Assembly (NCBI GenBank): GCA_028583405.1
Contig: JAPTMU010000037.1
Location: 1-64,000 of the forward strand
DNA: 64,000 nucleotides
Direction of reading: 5' to 3'
Source of the DNA: Pogonophryne albipinna
Taxonomy: Eukaryota; Chordata; Actinopteri; Perciformes; Artedidraconidae
Under the pieces are notes generated by a model. The model saw only the letters and a program-made list of their open reading frames with translations, made no database searches and was not told the DNA's origin. A program made the translations under genes and the position numbers. Positions 33,065-52,391 of the stretch are shown piece after piece. Numbering within the stretch: position 1 is the first letter of the stretch; each line of letters begins with the position of its first letter.

Positions 33065-33066
<2 letters not shown>
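28384..33066 (+). CDS. lsm8: lsm8, U6 snRNA-associated Sm-like protein LSm8 (4 exons, complete)
   Basis: LSM8 is the distinctive subunit of the nuclear LSM2-8 heptameric ring that binds the U-rich 3' end of U6 snRNA. The four exons join into a 96-codon protein, the usual length. The Sm1 motif is seen as [20 protein letters not shown], followed by [16 protein letters not shown], and Sm2 as [20 protein letters not shown]. The C-terminus [14 protein letters not shown] is diagnostic of LSM8. All junctions are GT-AG and phases agree. AATAAA at 33262-33267 ends a short 3' UTR. Confidence 0.97.
28977..29017 (+). CDS. lsm8: lsm8 exon 2
   Basis: The exon runs from GATCAG to GTG|GTGAGT. It encodes [13 protein letters not shown] after completing the split Arg codon. 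Confidence 0.93.
30144..30271 (+). CDS. lsm8: lsm8 exon 3
   Basis: The exon runs from GTTCAG to GT|GTGAGT. It encodes [20 protein letters not shown] and [20 protein letters not shown], then DN and a split Val. Confidence 0.97.
30385..31804 (+). repeat. 1.4-kb (TCTG)n/(TCTC)n satellite in lsm8 intron 3
   Basis: The array consists almost only of TCTG and TCTC tetramers, with rare TCGC, TGAC and TCCG variants. Longer patterns such as TCTCTCTCTGTCTGTCTCTC followed by TGTCTGTCTCGC recur. It follows a short GATTCAAAGGTTTTATTGTC interspersed-repeat tail at 30347-30370. Confidence 0.95.
32143..32872 (+). mobile_element. TTAA-type non-autonomous element (family B, copy 2)
   Basis: The left end GAAGGGGACCTATCGTGC and right end GCACGATAGGTGATCTTTAA are inverted. 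The interior (AACTCACGCAGCGTCAG, TTTACATTAGC) matches the copies at 12467 and 34025. The left TTAA has decayed. It contains a small tandem expansion of GTGTCCCCGGTGTGTCCCC near 32200-32260. Confidence 0.75.
32976..33066 (+). CDS. lsm8: lsm8 exon 4 with stop codon
   Basis: The exon runs from GCTGCAG and encodes [20 protein letters not shown] and AEPLNSVAH, then TGA at 33064-33066. A CA repeat follows the stop at once. Confidence 0.97.
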
Positions 33067-33099
<33 letters not shown>

Positions 33100-33290
33100 C
33101 TCTCTGGCAGGTTTACTGAGGTTTAAATGACGGTCATTAAATCTAAATGGTTCGTCAGTGATTCCTGCAGAGACGTTTCTGTTTGTGTTTTTTATAAAGA
33201 GTTCTCGGCGTTGTTAGATTTCACTTTTTTATGCTTCTAGTGAGTGTTTGTCAGATTGTTCAATAAAGTTTCATTTCCAAAAAAAAAACA
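33067..33290 (+). terminator. lsm8: lsm8 3' UTR and polyadenylation signal
   Basis: A CA repeat is followed by ordinary sequence with AATAAA at 33262-33267 and an A-run at about 33280. Confidence 0.7.
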
Positions 33291-33702
33291 TCTCTTTCTT
33301 TGTGTTTTCCACCAGCTGAAGAAGTATATATATATTTATAAGTAAAAGTATTAATACTCTTATTGATGTAATATTTGAAGCCACAGATTTCATTTTTTAA
33401 ATAGCTGTTAAAAATCCACAAGACATAAAATCAATTAAAGTCAACATGCGTTCATTATGATTGGTTTATTTCTGCCCCCTGCTGGTCAGGAAGCTGCATT
33501 ACATCTCACCAGGTTAAAGGTTGTGAACGGGTGTGTCAATGCAGGTGCATATATATATATATGGTTTTTATTTATAAGATGAAATGTACTTTATTAAACC
33601 CAATTTGGGAAATGTTATCAATGAATACAAAATAACAGTCACTTCAAAACGGATGAGGATGAATATATTAAAGTGAAAAGTTAGTGCACTGACTGTCCAT
33701 AG

Positions 33703-33866
<164 letters not shown>

Positions 33867-34024
33867 TCAGCATCCTGACAGCCTGGGGGAGTTCTGTTCT
33901 GTTATTGAACCTCATATGTCATTTAAATAAACAATCAGTGGTGTCTGGTAAAAAGCATCATACTAAAGATAAGATGAATCTTTATTGATCCCTGATGGGA
34001 AATTCCTTTGTCAAAGAAGTTATT

Positions 34025-34635
34025 TTAAAGGGGACCTATCGTGCAAAATGCACTTTGTGATGTCTTTTCTACATCAACATGTGTCCCCGGTGTGTCAGGG
34101 AACTCACGCAGCGTCAGGAAATAAAACCCTCTCTCTTTTCCTCCGTACCCAAATCTCTAAAAACGGGGAACAAAGGAGCTGATCCAGATTTGCGTCCGAT
34201 ATGACGTAATATCTGAAATGTGGACCCACGGCCCAATCAGAAACGTTGCTATCAGAAACAATGCCCGACTGTTTTGCACGTAATATGGTTGGTGTTTACA
34301 TTAGCATCGCTAACACTCAGAGCTAACCTGTACTGGAGAGCATGTGTGTGAAGAAGCAGGAAGTAAAAAGGAACTCACCTTGTGGTATAACCGGCAAGAG
34401 AGAAAGCCTTTGAGCTCCAGACTGTTTCAGAGAGAATCCTTGATAATCCATGATATGGCGTTTCATCACGGCAGCATTTAGTTTAGACAGTAGCTGCCGG
34501 GTCCCCCATGAGCTCAGACCCTCCTCTTTAAAGCTTTATCCCCAAATCAGCACTTTAGAAACAGGAAGTGAAATAGAGGGATATGAGGCATGGCTAGAAT
34601 GATCTGTTTGGTATTTTGAGCAAAACACATTGTAC
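34025..34635 (+). mobile_element. TTAA-type element (family B, copy 3), 3' truncated
   Basis: It begins TTAAAGGGGACCTATCGTGC and stays very close to copy 2 until about 34630, where the match ends before the right terminus. Confidence 0.75.
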
Positions 34636-35170
34636 ATTTACGTCCATGTGAAAGAGAAACATGATGGTAGTGTCCCTGTCCTTTAAACACCTGTTGTTCC
34701 CATAACCAGAAAAAGAGTGATGGTACTTTCCCAATAAATCATGTCGCTAAGACTCATCACTTTGAAGCATTCCTAAATCAAATCTGTGCAAAAGTTAAAG
34801 TTTATTGAACAAAAGAACAAAGGATAACCAAAGCAGGACTATAGGGTCACCAGGAAAGAGCAGGTTCAGCCCGTTGGTCATCCACACACCAGGTGCCGTA
34901 CATACCTGACCACATCATGTGATCATTGAATGATAAACAACTGTGTTCAAACAAATAAGTAGAACACCAGGAATAATAAGCAACGGCTCAAAACTGTGGA
35001 TCAAAATGTAATAATGAGTCATCAATATTATTTACTAAATATATTTAAAAAAGGTGTAGAAACAATTCCTCTGATTAACCCCTGGAGCGACCAGTGTGGA
35101 GATGTAACATTCATGAGAGTAAAGGTTAGACAAAAGGACTTCTGTTCACACACATATACAAGTGTACATC
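34636..35170. other. Intergenic sequence downstream of the lectin gene
   Basis: No gene or repeat was recognised. On the minus strand AATAAA near 35178-35183 is a plausible polyadenylation signal of the lectin. Confidence 0.35.
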
Positions 35171-35223
35171 TGTGTCTTTATTGTTTCAAGTTAACAGAAC
35201 AGGTGAACACGTAACATCTCAGT

Positions 35224-35703
35224 TTAAGGACAAGTTGTGCGAGATGCACAAACTGAGGGAAAAGTATTTGAACAATGCGAATCATTCCACATCTTTCGAA
35301 AGTTGTTGTGAACACAGTCTTCATCTCCAAAGTTGTTTGGTTCTCCTCTATACCAAAAGAAATACTTGGCTGGACACCCATCAGACCACATCCATCTTCC
35401 TTCTTTGGCCATGTCACGGAGTCCGATCCATGTTGCTCCCTCAGCAGGGTCAACGCGTTTGATCAGGAATTTGACAAAGTCCTCTTCCTCTGTGCTGTGG
35501 AGAGACACCAGGTTGCCTCCCTGGGACAGACAGTAGAGCTCTGCATCAGCCCAGGTCCTCTCTGTGTTGAAGTACCTGTAGCAGCGGCCGTTGAAGGAGA
35601 ACCAGAAGGAGGGACAGGTGTCTTGCTGTTGGTCCACTAGAGAGTCATCTGAAGAAGACACAGCACCCAGAGCCAGGCCCAACAGGAAGAGGAAAGCCAG
35701 CAT
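35224..35703 (-). CDS. Secreted C-type lectin (single CTLD), intronless
   Basis: The 159-residue frame starts at the ATG at 35703. An upstream in-frame ATG at 35775 would put 24 residues before the signal peptide, so I prefer 35703. A signal peptide (MLAFLFLLGLALGAVSS) is followed by one C-type lectin domain: CPSFWFSFNGRCYRYF, WADAELYCLSQGGNLVSLHS, WIGL, then EPN (within GEPNNFGDEDC) and WND before the last cysteine pair. EPN and WND are the calcium-site motifs of mannose-type lectins. Known relatives are fish nattectin, ladderlectin and type II antifreeze-like lectins, whose genes usually have introns; this copy has none. Ligand specificity is inference. The reading frame is intact. Confidence 0.9.
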   Translation of the reverse strand: MLAFLFLLGLALGAVSSSDDSLVDQQQDTCPSFWFSFNGRCYRYFNTERTWADAELYCLSQGGNLVSLHSTEEEDFVKFLIKRVDPAEGATWIGLRDMAKEGRWMWSDGCPAKYFFWYRGEPNNFGDEDCVHNNFRKMWNDSHCSNTFPSVCASRTTCP

Positions 35704-35787
35704 GATGATGTCACCGTCTCTGTCTGTTAAAGTTGCTCTGAACCGTTGGAGAGGATGGAGATTGTGAAGCTTCAAGTGACAGGCTGT

Positions 35788-35800
35788 TTCTTATATATGT
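35788..35800 (-). promoter_or_regulatory. TATA box of the lectin gene
   Basis: On the minus strand the sequence reads ACATATATAAGAAAC, about 90 bp upstream of the chosen start codon. That is the expected place for a core promoter with a short 5' UTR. Confidence 0.5.
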
Positions 35801-35863
35801 GTGGGAATGTGACGTCATTGTCACGTGACGTGATCACATGACCGGTGCCCGGTAAAATGTAAG

Positions 35864-38012
35864 TTATAAAAGTTTTTCCGGCAGAAAACCTCTTGGCTGC
35901 ACGCGCACCGTTATCTCCCTCAAGGTAGGACTCGCGGGTTTAAGGTGGTGTTATGGTCTTTTCAATGAACCTATGGAAGGGTCTCAGGTCAGTTTGGATT
36001 TCATTAGGGCGAGGGCAAGATACGTTTTCCCATCATGGAGGGAAACTCTTCAGACATTCAAAGCACGAGACCTGGGGCCTCATTTATAAAGCTTTGCGTA
36101 GGATTCACGTGGGAAGGTGGCTTACGTAGGACAAAGCAAATAAAAACGCACAGACATTTCCCGATTGATAAAACACAGCGTACTGGCGCAGGTTTCCCTT
36201 TGTAAATCAATCAACTCGAAATGCGGCGCAGCTTTTGCGGGCTTCACGTAGCGCGCATCTTTGCCTGTAAATAGTCAAAGAAACGCCCCGTATTAATATT
36301 CATTCTGACTGACTGACTGCATGAAGAAGATCGCAGGAAATGAGGACAGAACAGCTAAAAAAGACATCTCACACTGAGTCAGATGTTGGTTCTTTTGGGG
36401 AGGTGGAGAAATCACATTGTTTGGTGGATGCACTTTGAACCAGAGTAGCAGCATGGAGGTCGGATCGTCACCTAAATAAATAAGTGGTCCGAAAAGTTAA
36501 GTTAAAGTGAAAACAAAATACACATAACCTTCCTCAGGCAGTGTGTCTGATGAGAAACTGTAAGAAAGGTAATCCTGAAACTGGATCTGAATTATTCATT
36601 TGTATTTGGTGGTTTGTGAGCAGCTGTCGATCAGCTGTGCGCAGCGTCTCCACTGCAGCCTGTGCATCTCCACCAGTTAAAATGATGTTAAATTAGCTGC
36701 ACAATTGACCACATATGGTGTTCTTAGTTTCCATACCTCCTATGTTTTACGAGCGACTTATCAAGTAGGCTATTGGCGAACGGCATAAAACACGATTAAA
36801 CGTGATAGTATATAAAACCATGCTCGCATCTTTACTTCAAAACTGCGTCAGTTTGAAGTAAGTCTGTCTTTCTGCTTCCCGCATCATTTGAGAATACATT
36901 TCTTAACAAGAGAACATCATCGAGGGGTGATCAATAACATGTTCGTATGTATTTCTCCAATGTGTGTGTGTGCACTGAGGATTCTCAAACAGGCGTTTGT
37001 TTCAACATTTTAAAATTGGCTTTAATCAAGTTTTGCAAAGTAATTCTTCACATATGATAAATGAGAGTAACATTCTATTGATGGTATTTCCACATATTTC
37101 TCTCCATTCTTCCTTCTGCCAACGGTGTCGCAGTTTCTCGTCTCTCCCGTTGTTGTGTGTACCGCGCACGGATGGGTCAGAGTGTGCGTGGAGGACCGCA
37201 CATTTTCCCGTCAAGTTAGTTTTTTATAAATCGCAAACCGTGCGTAGAAACTGGTGTACGCCATCTTTTGAGCGGACGCACCGTTTATAAATGAGGCCCC
37301 AGGTCTGTTACAAGCTATGTGTTTTACTCAAAGTTGTAATAGTTTTGAAGCAACTTGTACGTGTTTTGCAGAGTGCAGAAGTGCTCATAGCCAGCCGAGC
37401 AACCCGGGGAACTGGCTATGGACGTGTGTTCACTTTCTTCTAGCTCTTATTATTCCTTATAACATCTGTTTCTGTGTTTAACCCATAGAGCTGAGTATGA
37501 GCGTTCCCCTCTGGATGGAGCCATGGAGGATCTATCACGCTGTCAGTCAGCCTGGGTTTTAACCTTCTGTAATGCTGTATTGAATTGGTGTTTGAGAAAC
37601 TCTTATGTTGGGTTTGTTTTTAAAGTCTACTGTCCTCTAGTGCTTTTTAGTTTTATTTTCTGTCAATAGTTTTCTTGTGTGCAGATTGTGGGCAATATAA
37701 CTAAGTGTTTGTGTTCCAGGCTCCTCTCCCTCTGGGGGAACCTCGTCTGCGTTCAGCGTAGGGACTGCACCGTGTGACACTTTGAAAGGGTGAGCAAACT
37801 AACTCTCACTGTGATCATGTTGTAGAAGTTGTGCTTTGAGTAGTGCGTGCTTTTGTTCTCTTTGTGTCCCTCACAGTTAGCAGGCATTGAGACCTAGTGG
37901 ACCAGAGCTGCCCATCTGAGGGGAAACCCACCATGTCATGGTGTAAAGTAAGTTCACCCTGTTACCCGCTGACAGCTGCTGAGCATTGACATGTTAACAT
38001 GTGTGAAATAAA
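35864..38012 (+). ncRNA. Possible divergent spliced noncoding transcript
   Basis: A TATA-like TTATAAAAG at 35864-35872 is followed 25 bp later by a pyrimidine-rich start CCTCTTGGC, then a donor CAAG|GTAGGA at 35935. Further along are TGTTCCAG|GC (exon 37720), GG|GTGAGC (37789), CTCACAG|TT (37877), AAA|GTAAGT (37947) and AATAAA at about 38006. No long frame is present. I could not identify the transcript or any snoRNA in the introns. The model rests only on splice-like signals and may be wrong. Confidence 0.25.
36068..37306. mobile_element. MITE-like element with GGGGCCTCATTTATAAA termini
   Basis: The left end AGACCTGGGGCCTCATTTAT is the exact inverse complement of the right end ATAAATGAGGCCCCAGGTCT. 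Inside both ends are GCGTA-type motifs (TTTGCGTAGGATTCACGT against AACCGTGCGTAGAAAC). No coding sequence was seen. I found no convincing target duplication, so the superfamily is open. Confidence 0.75.
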
Positions 38013-38692
38013 GCTGCTTTCTATTGGCTCATGAATGCCTCTGTTATTGTCCTCGTGAAGGGAAGCCCCAACATCTGCAAAACAACTCTGCCCATCACAC
38101 TAAAGCTTTGTAAACATTTCATTGAGACACCACATTACCACACATAATTCCCAGCTTGTGCAAAATGAAGATGAACATGAGGCAAAACAGACCCTAAGCT
38201 TGTGTGGATATATCGTATCAAACATCATGTATTCATTTCAGGGAGACTTGTTGCTTTGTGTCTCGTGTTTCTTTTCATTCTCAACTGATCGTCGCACTGA
38301 CTTGCTCCTCTGCTGCCCTCCAGTGGCCACAAGGCACAACAGGTACTTTGACATTACAGCATGTAGCTCCAAAGCACACAAGTATTTCCCGAAACACTTT
38401 ATTTTGATAGTCCATCTGTTGACACTCTATAGGTCATCAGTTGACATTCAACAGCACCGTTCAAACAGACAAGTAACATGTTTTTTGCAACAGGTTATCA
38501 ACCGATATTCAACCTTACTATCTGTAGTGTCAATATCTTCAAAATTGACAATCAACTACTCAAAATCAATCTGTCAGTTGAAAGTCAACAGGGTCATGTT
38601 GGTCGTGTTGGAGGAGGGGCTCTGGAAGGAAGTGGCAGATTTGTTCCGGCTGTGTATTTTCAAATTCTAGCGCACTCGAGCTGGTTCCTCCG
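37307..38692. other. Intergenic sequence
   Basis: Apart from the splice-like signals noted for the possible noncoding transcript and a 9-bp hairpin (CATAGCCAG...CTGGCTATG, about 37388-37430), no feature was recognised. Confidence 0.35.
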
Positions 38693-40126
38693 TAGTGATG
38701 GGCATTTAGATTCCCTTCGGGGACACAAATCTTTTGATTCAGTTCACTTTAAAGATTCGTTCACTGATTCGTTCACCGGTTCGCGAACGACTTCTGGTGA
38801 TTTGCACGTTCGCGAACGATTCGTCTTTGTACTTAATTCGTTCAGTGAGTCTTCACTACTGCCGAAGTCCGTACAAGAAGTTTGCTGGCGTAAAATGTAT
38901 GATATTAAAACACATTTTACACCTCACCTTGTTGCCCCATGAATTATGCTCTGGGAATAGGCTACATATTATTTAAGAAATATAATTGGCCATTGTTAAA
39001 TCTCATAAATGTGTGCCTGACTATACGATGTATTACAGCAGGCGAGCACGTTATACTTTCAAACCCATGCACGTACTATGTGGCCTAACTTAAATCCCAA
39101 AGCATTAAACTCCATTTGGCCGAGTTCAAAGTGAATACAAAAATATATCCTCTACATCGGTGACGATTTATTCATATTCTATGTACCCATCTATGTTTAC
39201 CTTTAGCTAGCGGCTAAGCTAGCTGGACGCTACGGAGCCCAGCTATCCGCCCTCTGAAGCTTTTAGGGCCGACAGGGGGAGGAGAATACAACGCTGTGTG
39301 TATTTATCGCTAAGCTAGCAGCTAAGCTAGCTGGATGCTACGGAGCCCAGCTATCCGCCCTCTGAAGCTTTTAGGGCCGACAGGGGGAGGAGAATACAAC
39401 GCTGTGTGTATTTATCGCTAAGCTAGCAGCTAAGCTAGCTGGACGCTACGGAGCCCAGCTATCCGCCCTCTGAAGCTTTTAGGGCCGACAGGGGGAGGAG
39501 AATACAACGCTGTGTGTATTTATCGCTAAGCTAGCGGCTAAGCTAACTGGACGCTACGGTTCAGGTATCCGTCCTCTGAGGCATTTATGGCGGACAGGTT
39601 GAGGAGGATGTCCCGCTCCTGTGTGTGTAACGGAGCTCAGATGAGAGGGCTCTGATTACAGTTTTAATCCTCTGTCAAACTGCATGTTTTCTGCTATATT
39701 TGATGAGAGAGAAAATGATTTTCTTCAACAGGAGTTTGACAGAGAATAACTGAAAGTACACAGTAAAATAACTTCATAGTAGCCTACTTGTGGTAGAAGT
39801 CCAACTAGTACTGAGTCCAACAGTAAAGTACTTCATTGTATTTGTGGTAGTTGTTTAACTGAGTCCAACTCTGTGTAGACGGAACATCCAGTATTTCGGA
39901 GGGGCCCTAACGGGACCCTCCTCTTGAAAGAAAGGGATATAAGATAAAAGAACTGTAGGAAACAGTTCTGAACTGTTTCCTACAGTTCTTTAAGTTCGTC
40001 GTTCGCGAACAGCTTCTCTTTAGCTTTTGGCGGAAGGCGGCGACTCAAACAAACGAATCAGTTCATCTCGTTCACTTCAAAGATTCGTTCAAAAAGAACG
40101 AATCGTTCGCGAACGACCCATCACTA
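38693..40126. mobile_element. Non-autonomous element with TAGTGATGGGC ends and TTCGCGAACG palindromes
   Basis: The left TAGTGATGGGC and right GACCCATCACTA ends are inverted. Subterminal GTTCGCGAACGA palindromes and TCGTTCACT/AGTGAACGA motifs occur many times at both ends, as in hAT-type elements that carry transposase binding sites. Flanks GTTCCTCCG and GTTCTCCA suggest a decayed duplication. It contains a 108-bp tandem repeat. Confidence 0.75.
39205..39545 (+). repeat. 108-bp tandem repeat, three copies plus a partial
   Basis: Copies begin GCTAAGCTAGCTGGA at 39213, 39321 and 39429, with a diverged fourth at 39537. Each contains TACGGAGCCCAGCTATCCGC and AGGGCCGACAGGGGGAGGAG. The copies are almost identical. 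Confidence 0.92.
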
Positions 40127-40612
40127 GTTCTCCAAAATTACCTACCCCACCTTTAAAGCCAGACGACTTCAGTAGGCACAGATGAGCTAACAAACAGGAA
40201 GTGGGACGGTCTTAAGAGACGGACAAACACGTTGTTGGTTTTAAACAATATTTATTGATAACTTTTTTCACAATATATCATGTGATTGCGTTAGAAAGAA
40301 ATAATAGTTAGAATAACACTTTTGTTTAATTCTGTAATGCTAAAGCTACCTAGCTACCAACACATGTTTTGGGAAAATAAAACAATGCGTTTATTTAAGT
40401 ATTTATTTAAACTTTGTAGTTTTACCTCATTTCAGAGGCTCTTCTTTTTACTTCATGTATTTAATATTGTAGTTATACAGTGGAAACATATTCACACCTT
40501 TGTCCTTTTACTGAAGTTTATTTTTAGTAAGTGTGACTTTTGTAAACTGTTTTATGTAAAAGCATGGACTTCAGTCACATGATCAAGTTGTGTTTAAGTA
40601 TTAAATATAGCG
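40127..40612. other. Sequence downstream of tymp (3' UTR or intergenic)
   Basis: AT-rich sequence lies just beyond the tymp stop codon on the minus strand. No clear polyadenylation signal was singled out. Confidence 0.35.
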
Positions 40613-49271
<8,659 letters not shown>

Positions 49272-49277
49272 GGCGAC

Positions 49278-49701
49278 CTGGACAAAAACAGGTTTAGAAA
49301 GACGCACTGAAAATAATGCTAATGTTTATTCTGCTCATGGTTTCAACGTCATGAGTTTCTGCAGAATCATATCCTCTCTTAAGCCCCACGGACCCGAGCT
49401 CGGGTCCGAAAATGCTATATATGTAGCAACAGTGCTATATCTGAAGTGTCATTCATGAAACTATTAATATTCCATACCCATCTGACCGGAGGAAACTTGG
49501 CTAACTGACGATACGAAAAAAAAAATGTTTTTCGAAAAAGAAGTCTCACAAGAAGCCTCTAAATGAGCCCATGGCAAAAACGGGCAATTGCTATTTCTGC
49601 TCATAACTCACAAAAACGATCATTTATAATTCATACTTTCTGCACAAACAACACATTTTCTGAAAGCTGAGATTCCACAGATTCCATGGGTATACACCCC
49701 A
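49278..49701. other. tymp 5' intron or upstream sequence
   Basis: Unique sequence with no recognised features lies between tymp exon 1 and the foldback element. Confidence 0.4.
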
Positions 49702-49974
49702 TCACTACAACTGCGGTCAAGCCAGCCGTCTTTCACTTTTGCGTGGTCAAACCAGCCGCCGTTGCATTTCGAGTGCGCGATTAGTTACAGGTTTACGGTA
49801 ATGCAATAAAACAAACCTGGGAAGCTGGACGTTTCGTATATGCAGGAACACTTCCGGTGAGGATTTCAAAGTAAAGGATGACATGTGGTTCATTTATATT
49901 ATTTGCGATTGAGGAAAAGGGTAATTTATGAGAATAATGTTAGGACTTATTGCTTCATAAACTTGTTGCACAAA

Positions 49975-51945
49975 TACTATGAACTACTTTTACTGTGTAC
50001 TTTTTGAGAATGGCAAAGTCCTCTCCAGAGAACAAGAATGAGCATTTGTGTCAATTTTAATGTGGTCTAAAAAACATTTCTTCCATAAGTAGTTTATGAA
50101 ACTGCCATGTTTGTACTTAGTACTTCTAGGACTACTTGCACAAATAATATGAACTACTTTTACTGTGTACTTTTGAGTAATTTGAGTTTCAAAGTCCTCT
50201 CCAGAGAACAATAATGAGCATTTGTGTCAACTTTAATGTGGTCTAAAAAACATTTCTTCTATAAGTAGTTTATGAAACTGCCATGTTTGTACTTAGTACT
50301 TCTAGGACTACTTGCACAAATAATATGAACTACTTTTACTGTGTACTTTTGAGTAATTTGAGTTTCAAAGTCCTCTCCAGAGAACAAGAATGAGCATTTG
50401 TGTCAATTTTAATGTGGTCTAAAAAACATTTCTTCCATAAGTAGTTTATGAAACTGCCATGTTTGTACTTAGTACTTCTAGGACTACTTGCACAAATAAT
50501 ATGAACTACTTTTACTGTGTACTTTTGAGTAATTTGAGTTTCAAAGTCCTCTCCAGAGAACAAGAATGAGCATTTTTGTCAACTTTAATGTGGTCTAAAA
50601 AACATTTCTTCCATAAGTAGTTTATGAAACTGCCATGTTTGTACTTAAGTACTTCTAGGACTACTTGCACAAATAATATGAACTACTTTTACTGTGTACT
50701 TTTGAGTAATTTGAGTTTCAAAGTCCTCTCCAGAGAACAAGAATGAGCATTTGTGTCAATTTTAATGTGGTCTAAAAAACATTTCTTCCATAAGTAGTTT
50801 ATGAAACTGCCATGTTTGTACTTAGTACTTCTAGGACTACTTGCACAAATAATATGAACTACTTTTACTGTGTACTTTTGAGTAATTTGAGTTTCAAAGT
50901 CCTCTCCAGAGAACAAGAATGAGCATTTTTGTCAACTTTAATGTGGTCTAAAAAACATTTCTTCCATAAGTAGTTTATGAAACTGCCATGTTTGTACTTA
51001 GTACTTCTAGGACTACTTGCACAAATAATATGAACTACTTTTACTGTGTACTTTTGAGTAATTTGAGTTTCAAAGTCCTCTCCAGAGAACAAGAATGAGC
51101 ATTTTTGTCAACTTTAATGTGGTCTAAAAAACATTTCTTCCATAAGTAGTTTATGAAACTGCCATGTTTGTACTTAGTACTTCTAGGACTACTTGCACAA
51201 ATAATATGAACTACTTTTACTGTGTACTTTTGAGTAATTTGAGTTTCAAAGTCCTCTCCAGAGAACAAGAATGAGCATTTGTGTCAATTTTAATGTGGTC
51301 TAAAAAACATTTCTTCCATAAGTAGTTTATGAAACTGCCATGTTTGTACTTAGTACTTCTAGGACTACTTGCACAAATAATATGAACTACTTTTACTGTG
51401 TACTTTTGAGTAATTTGAGTTTCAAAGTCCTCTCCAGAGAACAAGAATGAGCATTTTTGTCAACTTTAATGTGGTCTAAAAAACATTTCTTCCATAAGTA
51501 GTTTATGAAACTGCCATGTTTGTACTTAGTACTTCTAGGACTACTTGCACAAATAATATGAACTACTTTTACTGTGTACTTTTGAGTAATTTGAGTTTCA
51601 AAGTCCTCTCCAGAGAACAAGAATGAGCATTTGTGTCAATTTTAATGTGGTCTAAAAAACATTTCTTCCATAAGTAGTTTATGAAACTGCCATGTTTGTA
51701 CTTAGTACTTCTAGGACTACTTGCACAAATAATATGAACTACTTTTACTGTGTACTTTTGTGTAATTTGAGTTTCAAAGTCCTCTCCAGAGAACAAGAAT
51801 GAGCATTTTTGTCAACTTTAATGTGGTCTAAAAAACATTTCTTCCATAAGTAGTTTATGAAACTGCCATGTTTGTACTTAGTACTTCTAGGACTACTTGC
51901 ACAAATAATATGAATTACTTTTAGTGTCTACTTTTTCAGTAATCC
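49975..51945 (-). repeat. 176-bp tandem repeat array, left arm (about 11 copies)
   Basis: Copies recur every 176 bp (for example the identical start points 51041, 51217, 51393 and 51569). The unit contains GTACTTAGTACTTCTAGGAC, TTTGAGTTTCAAAGTCCTCT and TGGTCTAAAAAACATTTCTT. A GTGTCAATTTTAATG / TTGTCAACTTTAATG alternation between neighbouring copies suggests that a two-unit block was amplified in part of the array. Confidence 0.95.
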
Positions 51946-52277
51946 AATGGCAAAGTCACTCCTAGAGAATGTATTATTTCCACCACCATGTTTGACTGCT
52001 CAACCCTGTCTCCTAAAAAGTACGTTCCCACAGAACTAAACTGCATTCTCAATTACGTTTAGCTAGAAACGTATTTTCTCCCACGTTACGTTTCTTATGA
52101 ACGTATCTCAAATACGTTTATTTTCTACATATCTTTGCCATTTATTGTCTTGCTTATAATAATGATAATAGTCATTTATAAATATCATTTTAGAGCACAC
52201 ATTTGAAATTAGTAGGCGAGGCTGTAATTTCTCCAGCTGTTACTCTCATGAGCGAGGCAGAAGATAATAGTTTTAAC

Positions 52278-52391
52278 ATGCCAAAAAGCTGCTGTGTCGT
52301 TTATTGCACCTCAAACATTAAAACAAATCCAGAGTTACGTGTTTCTGTACTTCCTCTAAGAAGAAAGGACAGTAACAGAAGATCTCTGTGA
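52278..52391 (+). pseudogene. THAP domain N-terminal half (left arm copy)
   Basis: The frame begins MPKSCCVVYCTSNIKTNPEL and continues RVSVLPLRRKDSNRRSL, then stops at the point where the two arms diverge. The first cysteine pair of the C2CH zinc site and the following loop are present; the C-x2-H half is missing. It is open further upstream (from about 52203) without a clear ATG. Confidence 0.7.

Noticed and set aside
35704..35775. Upstream ATG of the lectin frame at 35775
   Set aside because: It would place 24 polar residues before a typical signal peptide and lies close to the TATA box, within the expected 5' UTR.
37388..37430. Hairpin CATAGCCAG...CTGGCTATG considered as a microRNA or snoRNA
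   Set aside because: The stem is only 9 bp, and no C/D or H/ACA boxes could be placed with confidence.
49990..51796. Repeated 75-residue frames in the 176-bp arrays (MFSGEDFETQITQKYTVKVV type)
   Set aside because: Each unit carries the same short frame ended by a stop, with extra joins where an indel occurs. It is a by-product of the repeat with no conserved coding logic. The plus-strand versions at 56732-58357 are the same.
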